Assembly (NCBI GenBank): GCA_014773175.1
Contig: VXCM01002780.1
Span: 91,885-155,884, forward strand
DNA from: Lucifuga dentata
Taxonomy: Eukaryota; Chordata; Actinopteri; Ophidiiformes; Bythitidae
Length of the DNA stretch: 64,000 nt
Direction of reading: 5' to 3'
Numbering within the stretch: the stretch's first letter is position 1; each line of letters begins with the position of its first letter. Shown one piece after another: positions 1 through 11,725 of the stretch. The notes under the pieces were generated by a model. The model saw only the letters and a list, made by a program, of their open reading frames with translations, was not told the DNA's origin and ran no database searches. The position numbers and the translations under genes are program-made.

Positions 1-352
1 AAACTCAAATTGTCTTTTGAAGCCCTCATGTCAACATCTCAAACTTCTATTGATTATTTTCTCGATGTGTGTGGATTTATTTCTTTTCTTTCTTGGTTCT
101 CAAGAGCTATAATTAAGAAGTTAAACTGAATAGAAAAAAATATATACTGGTAGAAAAATCCACTTTTACGGAAACTCAAAGTGAGTTTGGGGAAAAATGT
201 CTGAGGTTCGGCTGAGAGAAACCAGGTCACAGAATGAAGTTCTGACCACTGAAGCCCAAAATTAAAGCACATGGTGGAACAGTGTGGGAGCAGCTTATTT
301 CATGGACTAGCAGCAGACAGCTTCAGGACTTCTTCATGACTGGAGAGCATGC

Positions 353-383
<31 letters not shown>

Positions 384-763
384 TCCTGTGAGTGGGCAAG
401 AGAAAATGTGTGATTTCAAGCTGTTTCCACCTACCTTTTCCCTCACATTTCCATCTGTCACACTCTGCTTGGTTGTTGTGGAAGAAAGTATATATCAGTC
501 AACACCAGTTACAGAGAATTCAATTGTTATCAGGTTCACACCTGTCCAACAAAATCTGCTTCAACTACAAACTGACCGTGACAACAGCAGAGATTAAAAT
601 CCCCGTGCAGCCAGAGCCCTTTGTTTCACTTTGGCTTTGCATTTACTAATCTGTATATCCCCATAATTTAAACTCTTAAAAGCCCCTGAATTTTTATATT
701 CAAATTATAGTAGAATGTGCTAGAATAAGTAGTTTTAAGAGGTAAAACAAATTAATTTATTCC
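1..763. other. Unique AT-rich stretch, no gene seen
   Basis: No reading frame here resembles a protein I know; the frames over 349-649 are driven by a GT microsatellite. No inverted or dispersed repeat was seen apart from that microsatellite. Confidence 0.5.
357..383. repeat. (GT)n microsatellite
   Basis: An uninterrupted alternation of T and G is visible. It creates a false Cys-Val coding frame on the plus strand. Confidence 0.9.
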
Positions 764-895
764 TTAAATGGACATTTTATACCACTTTCCATGTTCATAT
801 TTTCTTTTAGGGCTCTATTTTGATTCCTTTGCAATGCTTTGATGTGCAAACATAGTCCATTTCTACTCTCCCTTGTCATCATCGCTGTGCAAACT
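764..895 (+). mobile_element. Family B (T2/Kolobok-like) element, left-end fragment
   Basis: The stretch begins TTAAATGGACATTTTATA and then follows the left part of the complete family B copy at 29128-29609, for example CATGTTCATATTTTC and the CTATTTTGA...CCTTTG block. The right end is missing, so this is an old, 3'-truncated copy. The match to the other copy is read by eye. Confidence 0.6.
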
Positions 896-3126
896 GAATG
901 AAACCCTGCTACTACTCATATTTTTTATCTTCCTTTTTTACTTATGTTGACACCTGCACCAAGAGAAACTCCTTATACACCTTGTACTTGCCTAAAAAAA
1001 AAAAAAAAAAAAAAGTAATTTTGATTCTGATTTGTGCAGATTATGCTTACTGCACACACACCTAAACTGATGTATTGATCATCACCTTCCTCAGTCTTCA
1101 GCAGGAGAACTTGACAAGTGGCCAGAAGATTAAGCTTCACATTTCCACTTGACTAACATTCATTTAACATCCATTCATGTAACTCAAGCACCTGTCCCCT
1201 CATTTTATGAATAAAGGGACAACTGAGGCATCAAGATTCAAGGGAGCCTGAGTTCATGTTAAATTCATAATTAAAAATTAGAGTAGATTAAGGCATTTTA
1301 ACTATTCAATTAATTTATTTGTTAGGAATTGGCTTTGGTATTTTTTTTTAACAACCTTTAAAAAAATTATCATTAATGCAAGCCATTTTTCACAGCAAAA
1401 TTCCAGCTGTAATTCTGCATTTTTTTTTTGGTTGAAGGTCTACAGCCATGCCTCCTAACTAGATTGAAACTTTCCCTCCAGTATCTATTTTTACATGTTG
1501 TGAGTCATTCCTACAAAAATTAAAATAAGCTGCTGGGACTGCACAGTTTCAGCTGAATCATTTGCTGCAGTAAATTTGTAAGGTTAGATCAGCCGTTTCA
1601 CATTATTTCACAAATGTTCCTTTCTTTTCAGCACAGAAAAGGGAACAATCAATCAAACCTTGCACCATTTACCATGCTGCAGTTATTGGCTAGTTTTACC
1701 CTGAGGTTTTATAAGTTAATACAACCGCCCTGATTTCATTCCCTAAACTCCTACATGCACTGTAAGAAGCCTTATAAGTGGTTTAATCTAAAAGAGAAGC
1801 TGACTGCGCAGTATATCCAATCAATCTCCGAGGCAAATGCTTTGTTTCATTCAGCTATTCCACTCAGTTTTGTTGACCTTGCAGCATGCATGTCGCCGTC
1901 ATTTTCTGCCTTTCACTTTCACTTTACAATTTCATGTCCAATTTTTCATTGTTACTTCCTACAACTTTCACCCAGCCAGTAATCTTCAAATGGAAGGAGC
2001 TCAAAATGCCTTTGCTGTTCAAACAGCACTTCTGAAGGTAGAAAATCACTTAAGATTAAAAAGACGTCCTGTTTAATAGATCATTATCCCACTCTTTATA
2101 TGTCTTGTTCTGTTTTAATGAAAGACAACCAAGGATGGATCCTGTGTAAAATACAGAATAATTAAAGATTCCTTTTCTGCTATTGAAGGAAAAAAGGTGT
2201 AATGAAAGAAAATTAACCTATTAATGCATGCTCCAAGCTGGCTATGATTTATAAAGGGGAAATTGCGTGAGTAAAACACAGGGTTTTACAGATCTGAATA
2301 TTTTTGTGTGTACACCATTTTCCTGTTTTGAGTGTACGTAAATTTAGTATGGATTCCACTCACTGTTTTACAAATGAGGCCCCAGGAATGAGTAACTTTG
2401 TGAGGACGAAAATTTCATTCTCATGGTCAAAGGGCCACACATTAAATAAAACAAAAATCTCTGTGAACTCAGTATATACATTGAGTTTGAAAATAAGGGA
2501 GATTTTTGGGGACTGTACTTGGGTGCAGTAATGGAGTAAATGTTGCTTTCCACCTCAACTCATTCAAGTCAGCGAATCTCAGTGACTTTCAGAGCAAAAC
2601 ATTGAGCTGTCAAGCTCTTATTTCAGCATTTCTCTGCAGATAAAACCAAGCAATTCATCAGTCTGAGTCCTCACAAAGGAAAAACGGTGATATTAGCTTA
2701 GCAAAGAAGCAGCAAAACATGGGGACAAAGTGGAAATAAAGGCAGGAAAAAAAAAAAAAGGTTTGTAAGTAGGTCCGCTTTTTTTAGCAGGTAATCATTC
2801 TTGGGAGGAAGTTATGTGTCACTGTGTGGCACCGGGTCGATTGCTGGGCAAACTTCAACATGAAAAAATGTGGTAAGAAATCCCATGGAGTTTATCCTTC
2901 TTCCCCAATGGGAAATCACACTCAAGTGTATCTGGCCTCTTTCTTAAATCTAGCCTTTCCTTCCTCTAGCTTCACGTTAGACATGTTTGTCACTGGATTA
3001 AGGCACTTCAGCCTCAGAATCCTCTTCAGAACCCCTGTGAAAATTAATTCCAGAGTTCACAGCTGAAATGATAAATGTTATACCTAAGCAATATGAAGCA
3101 TCTTAAAGGCTTTTTTTAGAAAGTAT

Positions 3127-3161
<35 letters not shown>

Positions 3162-3480
3162 NAAAAAAAAAAAAGACTGTCACGGCACATGAAAAGATTT
3201 TCTGGTGATATTAGAATAATTGCTTATTTTATCAATTGTTGTCACAATGTTGCTCAAATCTTTGTGAAAAAAAAAAATTCCAAGAAATCCTCTTTATATA
3301 TTCAGAAAACTTACCTACAGTAGTGGGGAATAACTCCCTTCTTAAAAATATGCTTGTTTGCAGCCAAATCATGCTTAAAATCATTTTGTTAAAATCTGTG
3401 TCGTAAAGCAGAGAATCAAAAAGTGCAGCCGAAGTGTATTTTTGCATACAAAATCCATCGAGGTGCCCAAAGATGCTGTG
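896..3480. other. Unique AT-rich stretch with poly-A tracts
   Basis: No gene was recognised. Poly-A tracts lie at about 993-1014, 2748-2759 and 3130-3173; the last is interrupted by a single N at 3162 and is probably an assembly join. Frames at 1755-2076 and 2824-3066 are short and look like nothing known. Confidence 0.45.
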
Positions 3481-3689
3481 AGTTTATTCATGGTCAGACT
3501 TTGTGTCTTTGACTCCTGATGATGTCACTGGGGCTACAGGCAGAGGACTCAAAATGCAGACCAACTGACAAATAAAGTACAAAAACAGTCTTTACTGTGA
3601 AAAAACGATGGGGCAGGCAGATGATAGCCAGATAACTAATAAGTCCTATGGAGGTCAGGCAATGGTGACCTGAAGATTAGAGAGGCGAG

Positions 3690-3880
3690 GAGGGGTGAAT
3701 GAGCCATGCCTGTCCTCCCTCATTATCACCACTGAGGCCCCCTTGAGCAAGGTACCTAATCCCCAAACGCTCCAGTGGCCAGCAGAAAAGTCTGTGGTTG
3801 TACTGAACAGCTTCCAGGTGTGAATATGTGTGTAAGTGTTTGAGCCCAGTGTTCCTGCAAAAGAGCATTCAATAATCTGT
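3690..3880. repeat. Nested common fish repeat (CCCTTGAGCAAGGTACC type)
   Basis: The phrase CCCCCTTGAGCAAGGTACCTAA and, about 100 bp on, a GTGTGAATATGTGTGTAAGTG block match a very widespread teleost interspersed repeat (CCTTGAGCAAGGCACC... GTGTGTGAATG). Recognition is from memory. It splits the surrounding repeat. Confidence 0.5.
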
Positions 3881-4041
3881 GAATTATTCCCAAATAAAGG
3901 TTTAAAAAAAAAAAGTCACAGGAAATCAATAGCAATTACAGCAGGAAGGCAGACATGCTATGCTAACAAACCCAAAAAGGGCTAAAGCAGGTAATCAGCA
4001 ACCAGAGAGCAGGAACGAAGGAAACTAGCCGGTATATATAT

Positions 4042-4201
4042 ATGTCTGGTGCGTTCCAAGTTCTTATTTGATCGCTCCTCAGTTCCTTAGTCCTTGCTTC
4101 TTTTCCTTGCGTCTTCAGTGGGCGGGACTAAGACACAAGGAAAAGACGCAAGTGAGGGAAACGTGGAAACGAAATAAGAACTTGGAACACCACTAGACAT
4201 G
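4042..4201. mobile_element. 160-bp palindromic MITE
   Basis: The two ends are inverted copies: the left end reads ATGTCTGGTGCGTTCCAAG and the right end, reverse-complemented, reads CATGTCTAGTGGTGTTCCAAG. The inner arms also pair (TTTTCCTTGCGTCTT against AAGACACAAGGAAAAGACGC), so almost the whole unit folds on itself. There is no coding capacity. It sits inside the composite repeat, which resumes with CTGATTAGGGAAACAGG. Superfamily unknown. Confidence 0.7.
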
Positions 4202-4567
4202 CGGCTGATTAGGGAAACAGGAACAGATAAGGCAGTCAGGTGACTGCATAGAGGAAGAAAACTCAGGGATGACGGCTGGTAGACAATTAGTGAACTGCAG
4301 TCTCATGACAGAGGAAGACATTTGTTGTATTTATGATAGCTGGGCGGTTGTGCATAGGCTTGCAGTTCATTTAAACTGTGGTATGAGTACTAATATTGGT
4401 ACTTGAAGCACCACCTGGTGGTACTCCAAAAATACTGTACTCTACGTGTCTGCAGAGATTCAAAACAATTGACATCTATGGAAATTCTACAATTGTGGCA
4501 ATGGATTGACATGTAAAATGGATTTCATTAACTTTTTTTATGTGAGTTGGTGGCTTGTTGGTAAGTT

Positions 4568-4732
4568 GGTACTTAGCTGTTTTGATTTTATCAGAGGCGA
4601 TCGGTCGGAGGTAGCTATGGGCAGGGGTGGGCTCAGCCCCACCCAAACANGGTACTTAGCTGTTTTGATTTTATCAGAGGCAATCGGTCGGAGGTAGCTA
4701 TGGGCAGGGGTGGGCTCAGCCCCACCCAAACA
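4568..4732. other. Duplicated 82-bp contig ends around a single N
   Basis: Bases 4568-4649 and 4651-4732 are the same 82-bp text with one difference, separated only by N at 4650. This is most simply an unmerged overlap of two contig ends rather than a biological tandem repeat. Confidence 0.8.
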
Positions 4733-4733
4733 T
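4705..4733 (+). mobile_element. Possible left terminus of a hAT element
   Basis: CAGGGGTGGGCTCAGCCCC is followed by CCACCCAAAC. A CAGGGG start is usual for hAT elements, and a hAT transposase relic lies about 1 kb downstream on the same strand. The matching right terminus was not found, so the link is inference. The same text also occurs at 4622 because of the duplicated join. Confidence 0.3.
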
Positions 4734-5686
4734 GTGTCTTGCCCACCCAGTCAAAAGTTAAGAAAAAAAAATTTGTTCAGCCAATGGAAAAATAGCACAG
4801 AAAATACAACTACCATTTCCATCTTCTGATTGGCTGGTCAGCTTACAGCCCATCTCCAAAGTTGCCCACTGCCCACCCCCTCAGACAAACACAAAGAGCT
4901 GTGAAGCAGACCCATCTGCTGTGGATTTCTGCTGCTTCAACATTTGGTTTTTGAAAACAATGTTAAAACAATATTACCAAACAAACTTTCATTTAAATAA
5001 CTAACTAACTAACTAAATAAATAAATAAAAGCACAAAATTCTAAATAACCTTCATTGTGTCCTCTCACCCATTTCACTGGTGAAGTTTTGATTCTGTATG
5101 TCATTGGAGATGTGTCCTATTAACTCTTGAACTTATCCTCATCAACAGTTTGGCTAAATCAGTGCAGCTATTGGCTAGCTAGCTACACGATTCCATGTAG
5201 AAGCTGCTGCAACTCTTGTGTTCCGCATAAGTGGGCGAAGTACAAAATGTTTTATGGTGAGGAGTGTGAAACAGACCTTGAGATAAAACTGTGCACAGAC
5301 TTCATCCCTCAAGCAAGTTAATATTGCAGCACAGAGATCAGGGCACAACTTAGTGATCAGAAAGATGACGAAGCTACTGTGTACACAGCGTGGGTCGTTT
5401 CCCATGCCGAAGTCGTCTGGTGAGGGAGAAGGCACCAAGGATGACTAAAAATGACAGGAAATTAGAACTGAAAACTACGTTACTTGCCACACATTTAACA
5501 ATGCAGAATGAGATGGAGCATTTAAAATGCAAAGGACCAAGTGCAAAAAAGACAGAATGACTTTATAAAGTCTAAGGTCTTCATGTTTTTCAAGCTCAGA
5601 ATCAATGAGTTGATTCTGCTTAAAGGTAAGGGCATTTTAATGTGCTGTTGCTGCTGCTGATTTGGTTAATTGGTTTTTAATTGCAG
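4734..5686. other. Probably decayed interior of the hAT element; no readable gene
   Basis: Short frames only. An intron-like interval is visible at 5627-5686, with AAAG|GTAAGG at its left and TTAATTGCAG at its right, just before the transposase relic. I could not join an upstream exon to a recognisable protein. Confidence 0.3.
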
Positions 5687-6160
5687 ATTAATCCTAAACA
5701 ATTTAATGATGTGTCTGTGCATAAGAGGTGACTTTTGCAATGTGTTAGAGGAGGCCATATTGTCTCAGAGGTCTGCTTTACACCTGAATCCTCTGAAAGG
5801 ATCCCTGCTCAACATCCTTGACAGGGCCATTTCAGAAATGGAAAACAAAGTTTCCAAGAAGAATGTAGACCTAATGACAGCCCATCTTCTACCCAAATGT
5901 TGTGCATTTCTAGATTCAACCTTGTTGCGCCATCTGCATGTGCTTGCTAGCAGTGAAGCAGATGACGTGAGTCTGAAAAATGAAATTCTTGCTGCAAAAC
6001 CAGTGTTGGTTAAGAAATGTCCAAATGAAACAGACCTGTCCACTGTGTGTAAACACCTGCAGGAGTAGAAGAAAGCTTTTCCTGTGTTGCATAAATTGTA
6101 TCTGTCAGCCCTGGTAGTTGGTGTGTCTTCAGCCCCTATATCGTTGCACCATGTTAGATG
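5687..6160 (+). pseudogene. hAT-type transposase, C-terminal relic with in-frame stop
   Basis: The frame open from 5670 to 6065 reads as a hydrophilic protein with LRHLHVLASSEADD and CPNETDLSTVCKHLQE. It ends at a TAG (6066-6068), but the same frame continues through KKAFPVLHKLYLSALVVGVSSA until a TGA near 6160. LxALVVGVSSA matches the start of the hAT C-terminal dimerisation region, where an alternating hydrophobic stretch leads into SSA-x-ERxFS; the ERxFS part is lost here. The DDE-like and zinc-finger parts are not found, so the element is dead. The family within hAT is not assigned. Confidence 0.6.
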
Positions 6161-6273
6161 AAAAAAAAGAGGAATTTGATGATCTTGGCCCATGAGAAAT
6201 CAATAACAAATACCTTAGGCATAGATGAATTTGTTAGAATTTTTGCCAAGGGAAACAGGAGACTGATGTTGTA

Positions 6274-6360
6274 GATGAATGGATGGATGAATGGATGAAT
6301 GGATGAATGGATGAATGGATGGATGGGTAGGTAAGTAGATACATAGGTAGACAGACAGAT

Positions 6361-6416
<56 letters not shown>
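6274..6416. repeat. (GGAT/GAAT)n passing into (GATA)n microsatellite
   Basis: Imperfect ATGG/ATGA tetranucleotides up to about 6330 grade through GTAG/ACAG variants into a pure GATA run at about 6358-6416. It yields a false Ser-Ile-Tyr-Leu frame on the minus strand. Confidence 0.9.
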
Positions 6417-6417
<1 letters not shown>

Positions 6418-7480
6418 AAGAAATTGATATGACTGATACACTGTACGCGCTGCTAGTCTGCTTCTCTAACCTCTGGGCTATCTACAGCCCAAGTTGCCCA
6501 CCTATTATTTCTACCAATATATAATATAGCAGACTAAAATCAGCCCTGGAGGTGATACTCTGTTCAAAAAAATGTGACAACCTCTGCTTTTTGAGAACCA
6601 CTGCTATATAGAAATGAAATTACCAAAATTATCATCCCCATGTGCATCTGGTGTGACAAATATTTTGTCATTTCTTTATTTTTTTATTTCTTGTTTTTGT
6701 CAAGCTTGGACAGTAACACAGCAGTGCAAGGCTGCTCCTGATAAATGACATAATACACACAAACAGTGATCCATGAATGACTCAATGGCTGCATTGGACT
6801 GTGATTTGAAACTGCATCTATCAGCTCTGACATTCGGTTTAATTATTGACCAGAACAAATCTTTCCATGGAACTAAAAGCGTGGCCTTTCCCTTCAGTTT
6901 CAGCTAACAGTTTCCTCTGCTCCATTATGCTCTTATCTCTCCCAACCGAGGTGGCAGAAAAATTAAATTACTTATCTCCAACTTCATTAACTCTCTTATC
7001 TTTGCCAAAGCGCATATCAAATAGAATTTCTCTTAGACATCTTCCCCCATTCGTTTTAAAGCACCGCATAAGAGATTTCATAAAGGCACAAGAGAATCCA
7101 TCATATTAGATGAATTTTCATATGGAAATGATTTGCTTTTTTATTTGATTTGCCTGACATGTTCTGCTTTCACATCTTCAGATCTGGATCAGCTGTGTCC
7201 ATATTCTGTTCCCTGTCTGGATTTGCACAAAAGAGCCAAGTGAAGTTGGGCTAATCACCAGACTGAATTGGTATTCAAATGTTAACTGCAACGTCAGTCT
7301 GAATTTGGTGATGAGGGGATCACTGAAATGTGTAACACTAGTGCCCAGATGAACACGCTATAAAATTCCAAATTACTTCAATTAACTGATCTTTTACCTT
7401 AAATACATGTTTTCTCAATTTCATAACCTACAGGTATGTTTACATCAACTTGTAATGTGACTCTACCTACCTACTCACTT
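6417..7480. other. Unique stretch with possible conserved noncoding block at 6800-7130
   Basis: No gene recognised. The part at 6800-7130 is free of simple repeats, holds several TTATC and TTAAT motifs, and has the even, non-repetitive texture often seen in vertebrate conserved noncoding elements. An 87-codon frame (6846-7109) crosses it but resembles no protein I know. Conservation is guessed, not measured. Confidence 0.25.
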
Positions 7481-7539
7481 TTTTTTTTTTTTTTTTTTTG
7501 CTTTGTTTTGTAGGCTTTATTCAGCCTTGACACAGCTAG

Positions 7540-7640
7540 CCAATCACAACAGAGCAGCCTTTAGGGAAGTGGCCTTAAAGAGACAGTACCTCAAATAGCC
7601 TGTTTTCAGTCAGTGTGTCCAATAGTGCTTGAACAAGGGA
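7540..7640. repeat. Fish repeat fragment, paired with 55590-55740
   Basis: CCAATCACAACAGAGCAGCC... AGTGGCCTTAAAGAGACAG... CCTGTTTTCAGTCAGTGTG matches 55630-55740 in the same order (CCAATGAGAGCACAGG... AAGTGGCCTGTTTTCACTCAGT). Fragments with CCAATCA...AGAGAC are common in teleosts. A poly-T tract precedes it (7482-7499). Confidence 0.45.
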
Positions 7641-7659
7641 GAGAGGAAGCAGATCAGTG

Positions 7660-7716
7660 TTTTTTTTTCTTTTTGTTTTGTTTTTTTTTTTTTTTTTTNT
7701 TTTTTTTTTTTTTTTT
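7660..7716. repeat. Poly-T tract with assembly join
   Basis: Nearly pure T, with a single N at 7699. True length is unknown. Confidence 0.8.
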
Positions 7717-7891
7717 GCACATCAGAGGATTGGAAAGGTTTCAAAGTAGATGCTTTATGAAAATATGAACATGAAAATCTGTATAATATGTTCAATTGCA
7801 TTCATTTTTGACTGGACTGCTACTGCAGCAATGGACGCATATCCATATGACGTTTGCAAAGCCGCACAAACAAACATGTTCTGACACGCCT

Positions 7892-7910
7892 GCACACGCG
7901 CACACACGCA

Positions 7911-7942
<32 letters not shown>

Positions 7943-7945
7943 CAC
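7892..7945. repeat. (CA/CG)n compound microsatellite
   Basis: CACACG, CGCACGCA and CACACA units run together. Confidence 0.9.
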
Positions 7946-9079
7946 TTCTTATTTTTATTCTATATATCTCTTTTCACACAATGATACTTTTAAATCCCTT
8001 AGTACATTGTGCTTGACAGTGTCTGTATTTTCATGAGTTGGACTTAGACTCGTTTACTCAAATATATTATTAATGCATATGCATGGACACAAGTGCAAAT
8101 AATGCAGCTGATCCCTAAAAGTGGAATGTACAGCAGGATGTTTGTCTTTGTCAAAGTCAGAGAAAAATCAACAAATTAATGCAAATTAATGGCGATGTTA
8201 ATATGTAAATGACTATTGGTCAAAAGATGACAAACTGTATCAATAAAAATGTCCCTCCAAACAAAGGAATAATTTTAATCCACATTATCCATACACTCAT
8301 AATATTTTAATCTAAATATATGATCAAACGTGTGTTTTTTGTGTTTTTTGGATGAGCCATAAACCAAAGCAGAACTGATGTTTTATGGTAAGAGATTTCT
8401 TCCAAATCACAAGGAGCAGTGATAAATCAAATACTTTTACTTACAAATACTTAATACTTTTACCAAGGTGTCCTGATAAAACTGTGCATCTACTAAAGGT
8501 CCTATTTGACATAATGTTTGACCCAACATCTAACACATAACATGAAACGAGTCCAAATTATCTACAGAAAATTTTCCTTGTACAACTTTTCCATAATACC
8601 CATCTGAATTAGTCAATAGTAAAATTACGAGCTAATCTCTTTTGCTCTGAAACCTGAACACTGAAATGCAGTAATATACATCCCCATTACACTTATCTTA
8701 CTTTATGATTTAAGTCGTCATGTTTCATATGTACTTTAATTTTCTGTTATATATAATATCATAAATGCCTCATAAAAATTCTCTTGGCTAAAGTAGATTG
8801 AATAAAGGTCATTCAGATTATATTTCTGCACCCTATAAAATTGTTGTAGTGACATCACTTAATGTACAGTAACATGGGTGTGTGTGTGTGTGTGTGTGTG
8901 TGCGTGTGTTCTAAAATCCATTTGATGTTCAATTTTATATTATACCTTATGCTATTAAATTACATTTTATAGCATTGTAGCTTTTTTAAGACTAGAGTGA
9001 AGACTTCAGAGAGATAAAAAGCAATATTAATTGTTCAATCTCAAACTGTGAAATGTTACGATGCCACTTTAGAATGCCA
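7946..9079. other. Unique AT-rich stretch, no gene seen
   Basis: Only a (GT)n run at about 8878-8909 breaks otherwise ordinary AT-rich DNA. Confidence 0.45.
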
Positions 9080-9398
9080 CTGAAACTTAAAAAACACAAA
9101 AAGGCCCATACCTCCCCCAAGGCCAACAACAAATTAGAAAAAAAGAAATAAAATAAAATAAAATGGGACACCATACTAAATTTCATTGAAATCAGCCCAT
9201 TAGTATTGATTTTATAGCCTAAATAATTCTTCTGGATCCAGGATATGATTCGGTTCACCTCCAAAATGTAGTCACTTCTTCCTCTTAACATTATCTGTCC
9301 CCCAAATAATTTCATTCAAATTCATCCATAACTTTTTGTGATATCCTGTTAACAAACAAACAAATGTTGGTGATCACATAACTCCCTTAGCAGAGGTT
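9080..9398 (+). repeat. Old teleost interspersed repeat ending ...CTCCCTTAGCAGAGGTTA
   Basis: The end of the unit (ATAACTTTTTGTGATATCC, AACAAACAAACAAA, then CATAACTCCCTTAGCAGAGG) is the degraded form of a well-known dispersed sequence that closes with CATAACCTCCTTGGCGGAGG. GGTTCACCTCCAAAATGTA upstream also fits. Recognised from memory; class not assigned. An A-rich tract with N (9417) follows. Confidence 0.55.
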
Positions 9399-9766
9399 AA
9401 AAAAACAAAACAAAAANAAAAAAAAAAAAAAAAAAAAAAAAAAACAACAAAGAAAAAAAAACAACTAACATTAAACATCGACATCAGAGTATGTTTTTTT
9501 CTGGAGTTATTTGAAGACAATGCAGTTTGTACATGTGTATGTCATACATGTCATACATGTCATACAGCATTAATGCTGTAACATCAGTATACAATCCAGT
9601 TCACACACATCTTTCATGTTTTCTTGTTTCCATCTGCACATATGCAGCATTTGTCCTCCTAAAAACTGATAACATGATCATGCAAGTTCACTGCATGTCA
9701 TATTGTGTGAGATCAATAAAATCTCCATAATCTGTGTCAGACTTTACAATATCATGTCGGATGCAA

Positions 9767-9797
9767 ATGAATGAATGAATGAATGAATGAATGAATA
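9767..9797. repeat. (GAAT)n tail of the LINE
   Basis: About seven GAAT units lie exactly at the 3' end of the minus-strand LINE, so this is probably the element's tail rather than an independent microsatellite. Confidence 0.75.
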
Positions 9798-10545
9798 TAT
9801 TTTTATTAAGGTGTCATACACACTCATGTGCCCAGCCCACATGGGCTTACAAGACACCATTACACACATGCCAGATACTTCCATATAAATGTATACATAC
9901 ATATACAATGATACCACAACTCAAAGAAAAATTACAGAAGAAAAACAAACAAAATTTTTCCACATACTATAGTCATTGAACATATAACCTATCCTGCCTT
10001 CTCTTCCAGGCTTTGGAAACAAAATTAATTAACTTAAAAACCCCAAAACTTAACAGCCATTCCAATTTCTGATAATCCGTCCACCAAAAACTCTCTGGCT
10101 CTTTAACAAACATTTCATCAAACATTAACCCTCTCAAATCATCATAGTAAGTACAGTACAAAAGAAAGTGCATCTCATCCTCAGCCTCTCCCAACCCACA
10201 CAAATCACACAGTCTATTTTCCTCCTGTATATTTCTAAATCTACCGAGTTCCACATTCAGAGGAAGGATGCCTGTTCGCAACTGAGCAATTAAAGATCTT
10301 TGGCTTCTTGATACATGTGCTGTGACATAGACTTCAGGGCCATATTTTTGCTTAATTTGAATATAAGTCCACAATTTTGGTTTTAACATCTATATCTCTA
10401 TCCCATTTTTTGTTTTCAAAAACAGAGGAGCTTGCTTTTAATTACATTAATTTTACATCATAGATTATTTCTATGAATATACTGAAGACCAGCTTCTTCA
10501 AAAATGGCAAAGATTTCTTTGTCCCATGGAGAGTTGCATGTTGGA
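9767..10545 (-). mobile_element. 5'-truncated, frameshifted LINE 3' end
   Basis: On the minus strand, a 138-codon frame (10389-9973) carries RSQRSLIAQLRTGILPLNVE, then a CDLC-x8-EMHFLLYC zinc-knuckle-like motif and a WTDYQKLEWLLSF block. This is the usual extreme C-terminal part of non-LTR retrotransposon polymerase proteins. The codons upstream of the apparent ATG continue the protein one frame over (KKWDRDIDVK then PKLWTY), so there is a 1-base insertion and the ATG is not a real start. Downstream comes a 3' UTR ending TTAATAAAAATATATTC and running into an (ATTC)n tail, as in L2/CR1-like LINEs. Reverse transcriptase core and endonuclease are missing. Dead copy. Confidence 0.7.
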
Positions 10546-11689
10546 TTGTGCGATGAATGAATTGTAGCAATGACAACCATGGAAAAATTAAGAAGGCAGA
10601 AACACATCATCAAATTGTTATCCATCTACTCTGGTTTACAGACACGGGTTGGGATGTGGGTTGTCAAATTGTGAGATTTCAGATGTTTTGTTGCAGGCTG
10701 TCAGTCACAAGAACGATAGATTTGCCAACATGCATGTTTATCACGCTGTGATTTAGGACTGCTATTTTGGATTGATGACCAAAGATGTCATTACAATTCT
10801 GTCAGTATTGTTAACTTTCGTCCGCATCAGCCAAAAATCACAGTCTGAAGGAGCCTTTAAAGGGCTGTTAATCACCTTAAACGTTGCAGACTCTATGATT
10901 TTCAGGCTGATTTTACCTCGATTTGATCAGACCTGACCCGCAGCCTTTAGACGTGTGTAAACAGGGTCCCAACACGAGTTTTACAGCTGAATTGAGGACC
11001 AATTTGCCTGTCGGAAGCTCTGATGGATTTCTGGCATGTCAGAAATTTTGGCCGATGGCCGATCTGATTAGTAAAAAGGTACCTGAGTGTGCCTGTGTGA
11101 GTGGAGCAGCTCGACTAACAACAAACTTGGTGCAACCAGCAGAGAATGTGGACAGAAAAAACACTGTAGAGCAACAAAGCAGAACAGACTCTTTCTTTTT
11201 ATTGTCAACGTTGCACTTTCTTATATGTTTTCACTGTTTTATAATCCTCTCCTTTTCTCTTCTTCTCTGGTTTGAGGATGCATTACCACATTGTGAATTA
11301 TAGGCAAAGCCATGTTTTTCAATGAAACTTTATTAGAATTGTCAGCAGACAAAGCCAAATGGTGTTTCTGTTTAAATGTACAGCGGAAAACCGCGGTTAG
11401 GCGTATCGATCATGACACACAGAGATGGGGGCGTTAGCCATGAAGGATGGCTGATTCAATTGTACAGTGTATGATAATGCAAAGCGTGGTCACTGAAAGT
11501 CATACAGTGTCTGCATGGCTTTATGGTTATTTTCTTCAAAGACGTATTAGTTAAAGTCACTGATGCAGCAATGCTGAAAATGTGATTCTGAGTTTTCATT
11601 GGTTCTGAGACACATGTTGTAGTTTGCTCACACAGCATGTAATTACACTTTGTGACCTTCATATGAGAAAGCCTGAAGTGGCATATTTC

Positions 11690-11725
<36 letters not shown>

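Larger units (their letters stand above)
3485..4330. repeat. Composite fish interspersed repeat, interrupted twice
   Basis: The text around 3540-3600 (ACTCAAAATGCAGACC, ACAAATAAAGTACAAAAACAG) and 4205-4310 (GATTAGGGAAACAGG, GGTGACTGCATAGAGG) is of a type I know as a very common teleost repeat, seen here as old scattered pieces. A second repeat (about 3690-3880) and a palindromic element (4042-4201) interrupt it. The class of the host repeat is not known to me. Confidence 0.45.

Noticed and set aside
10923..11303. 126-codon plus-strand frame
   Set aside because: No recognisable motif; ends in an AT-rich hydrophobic run typical of random frames.
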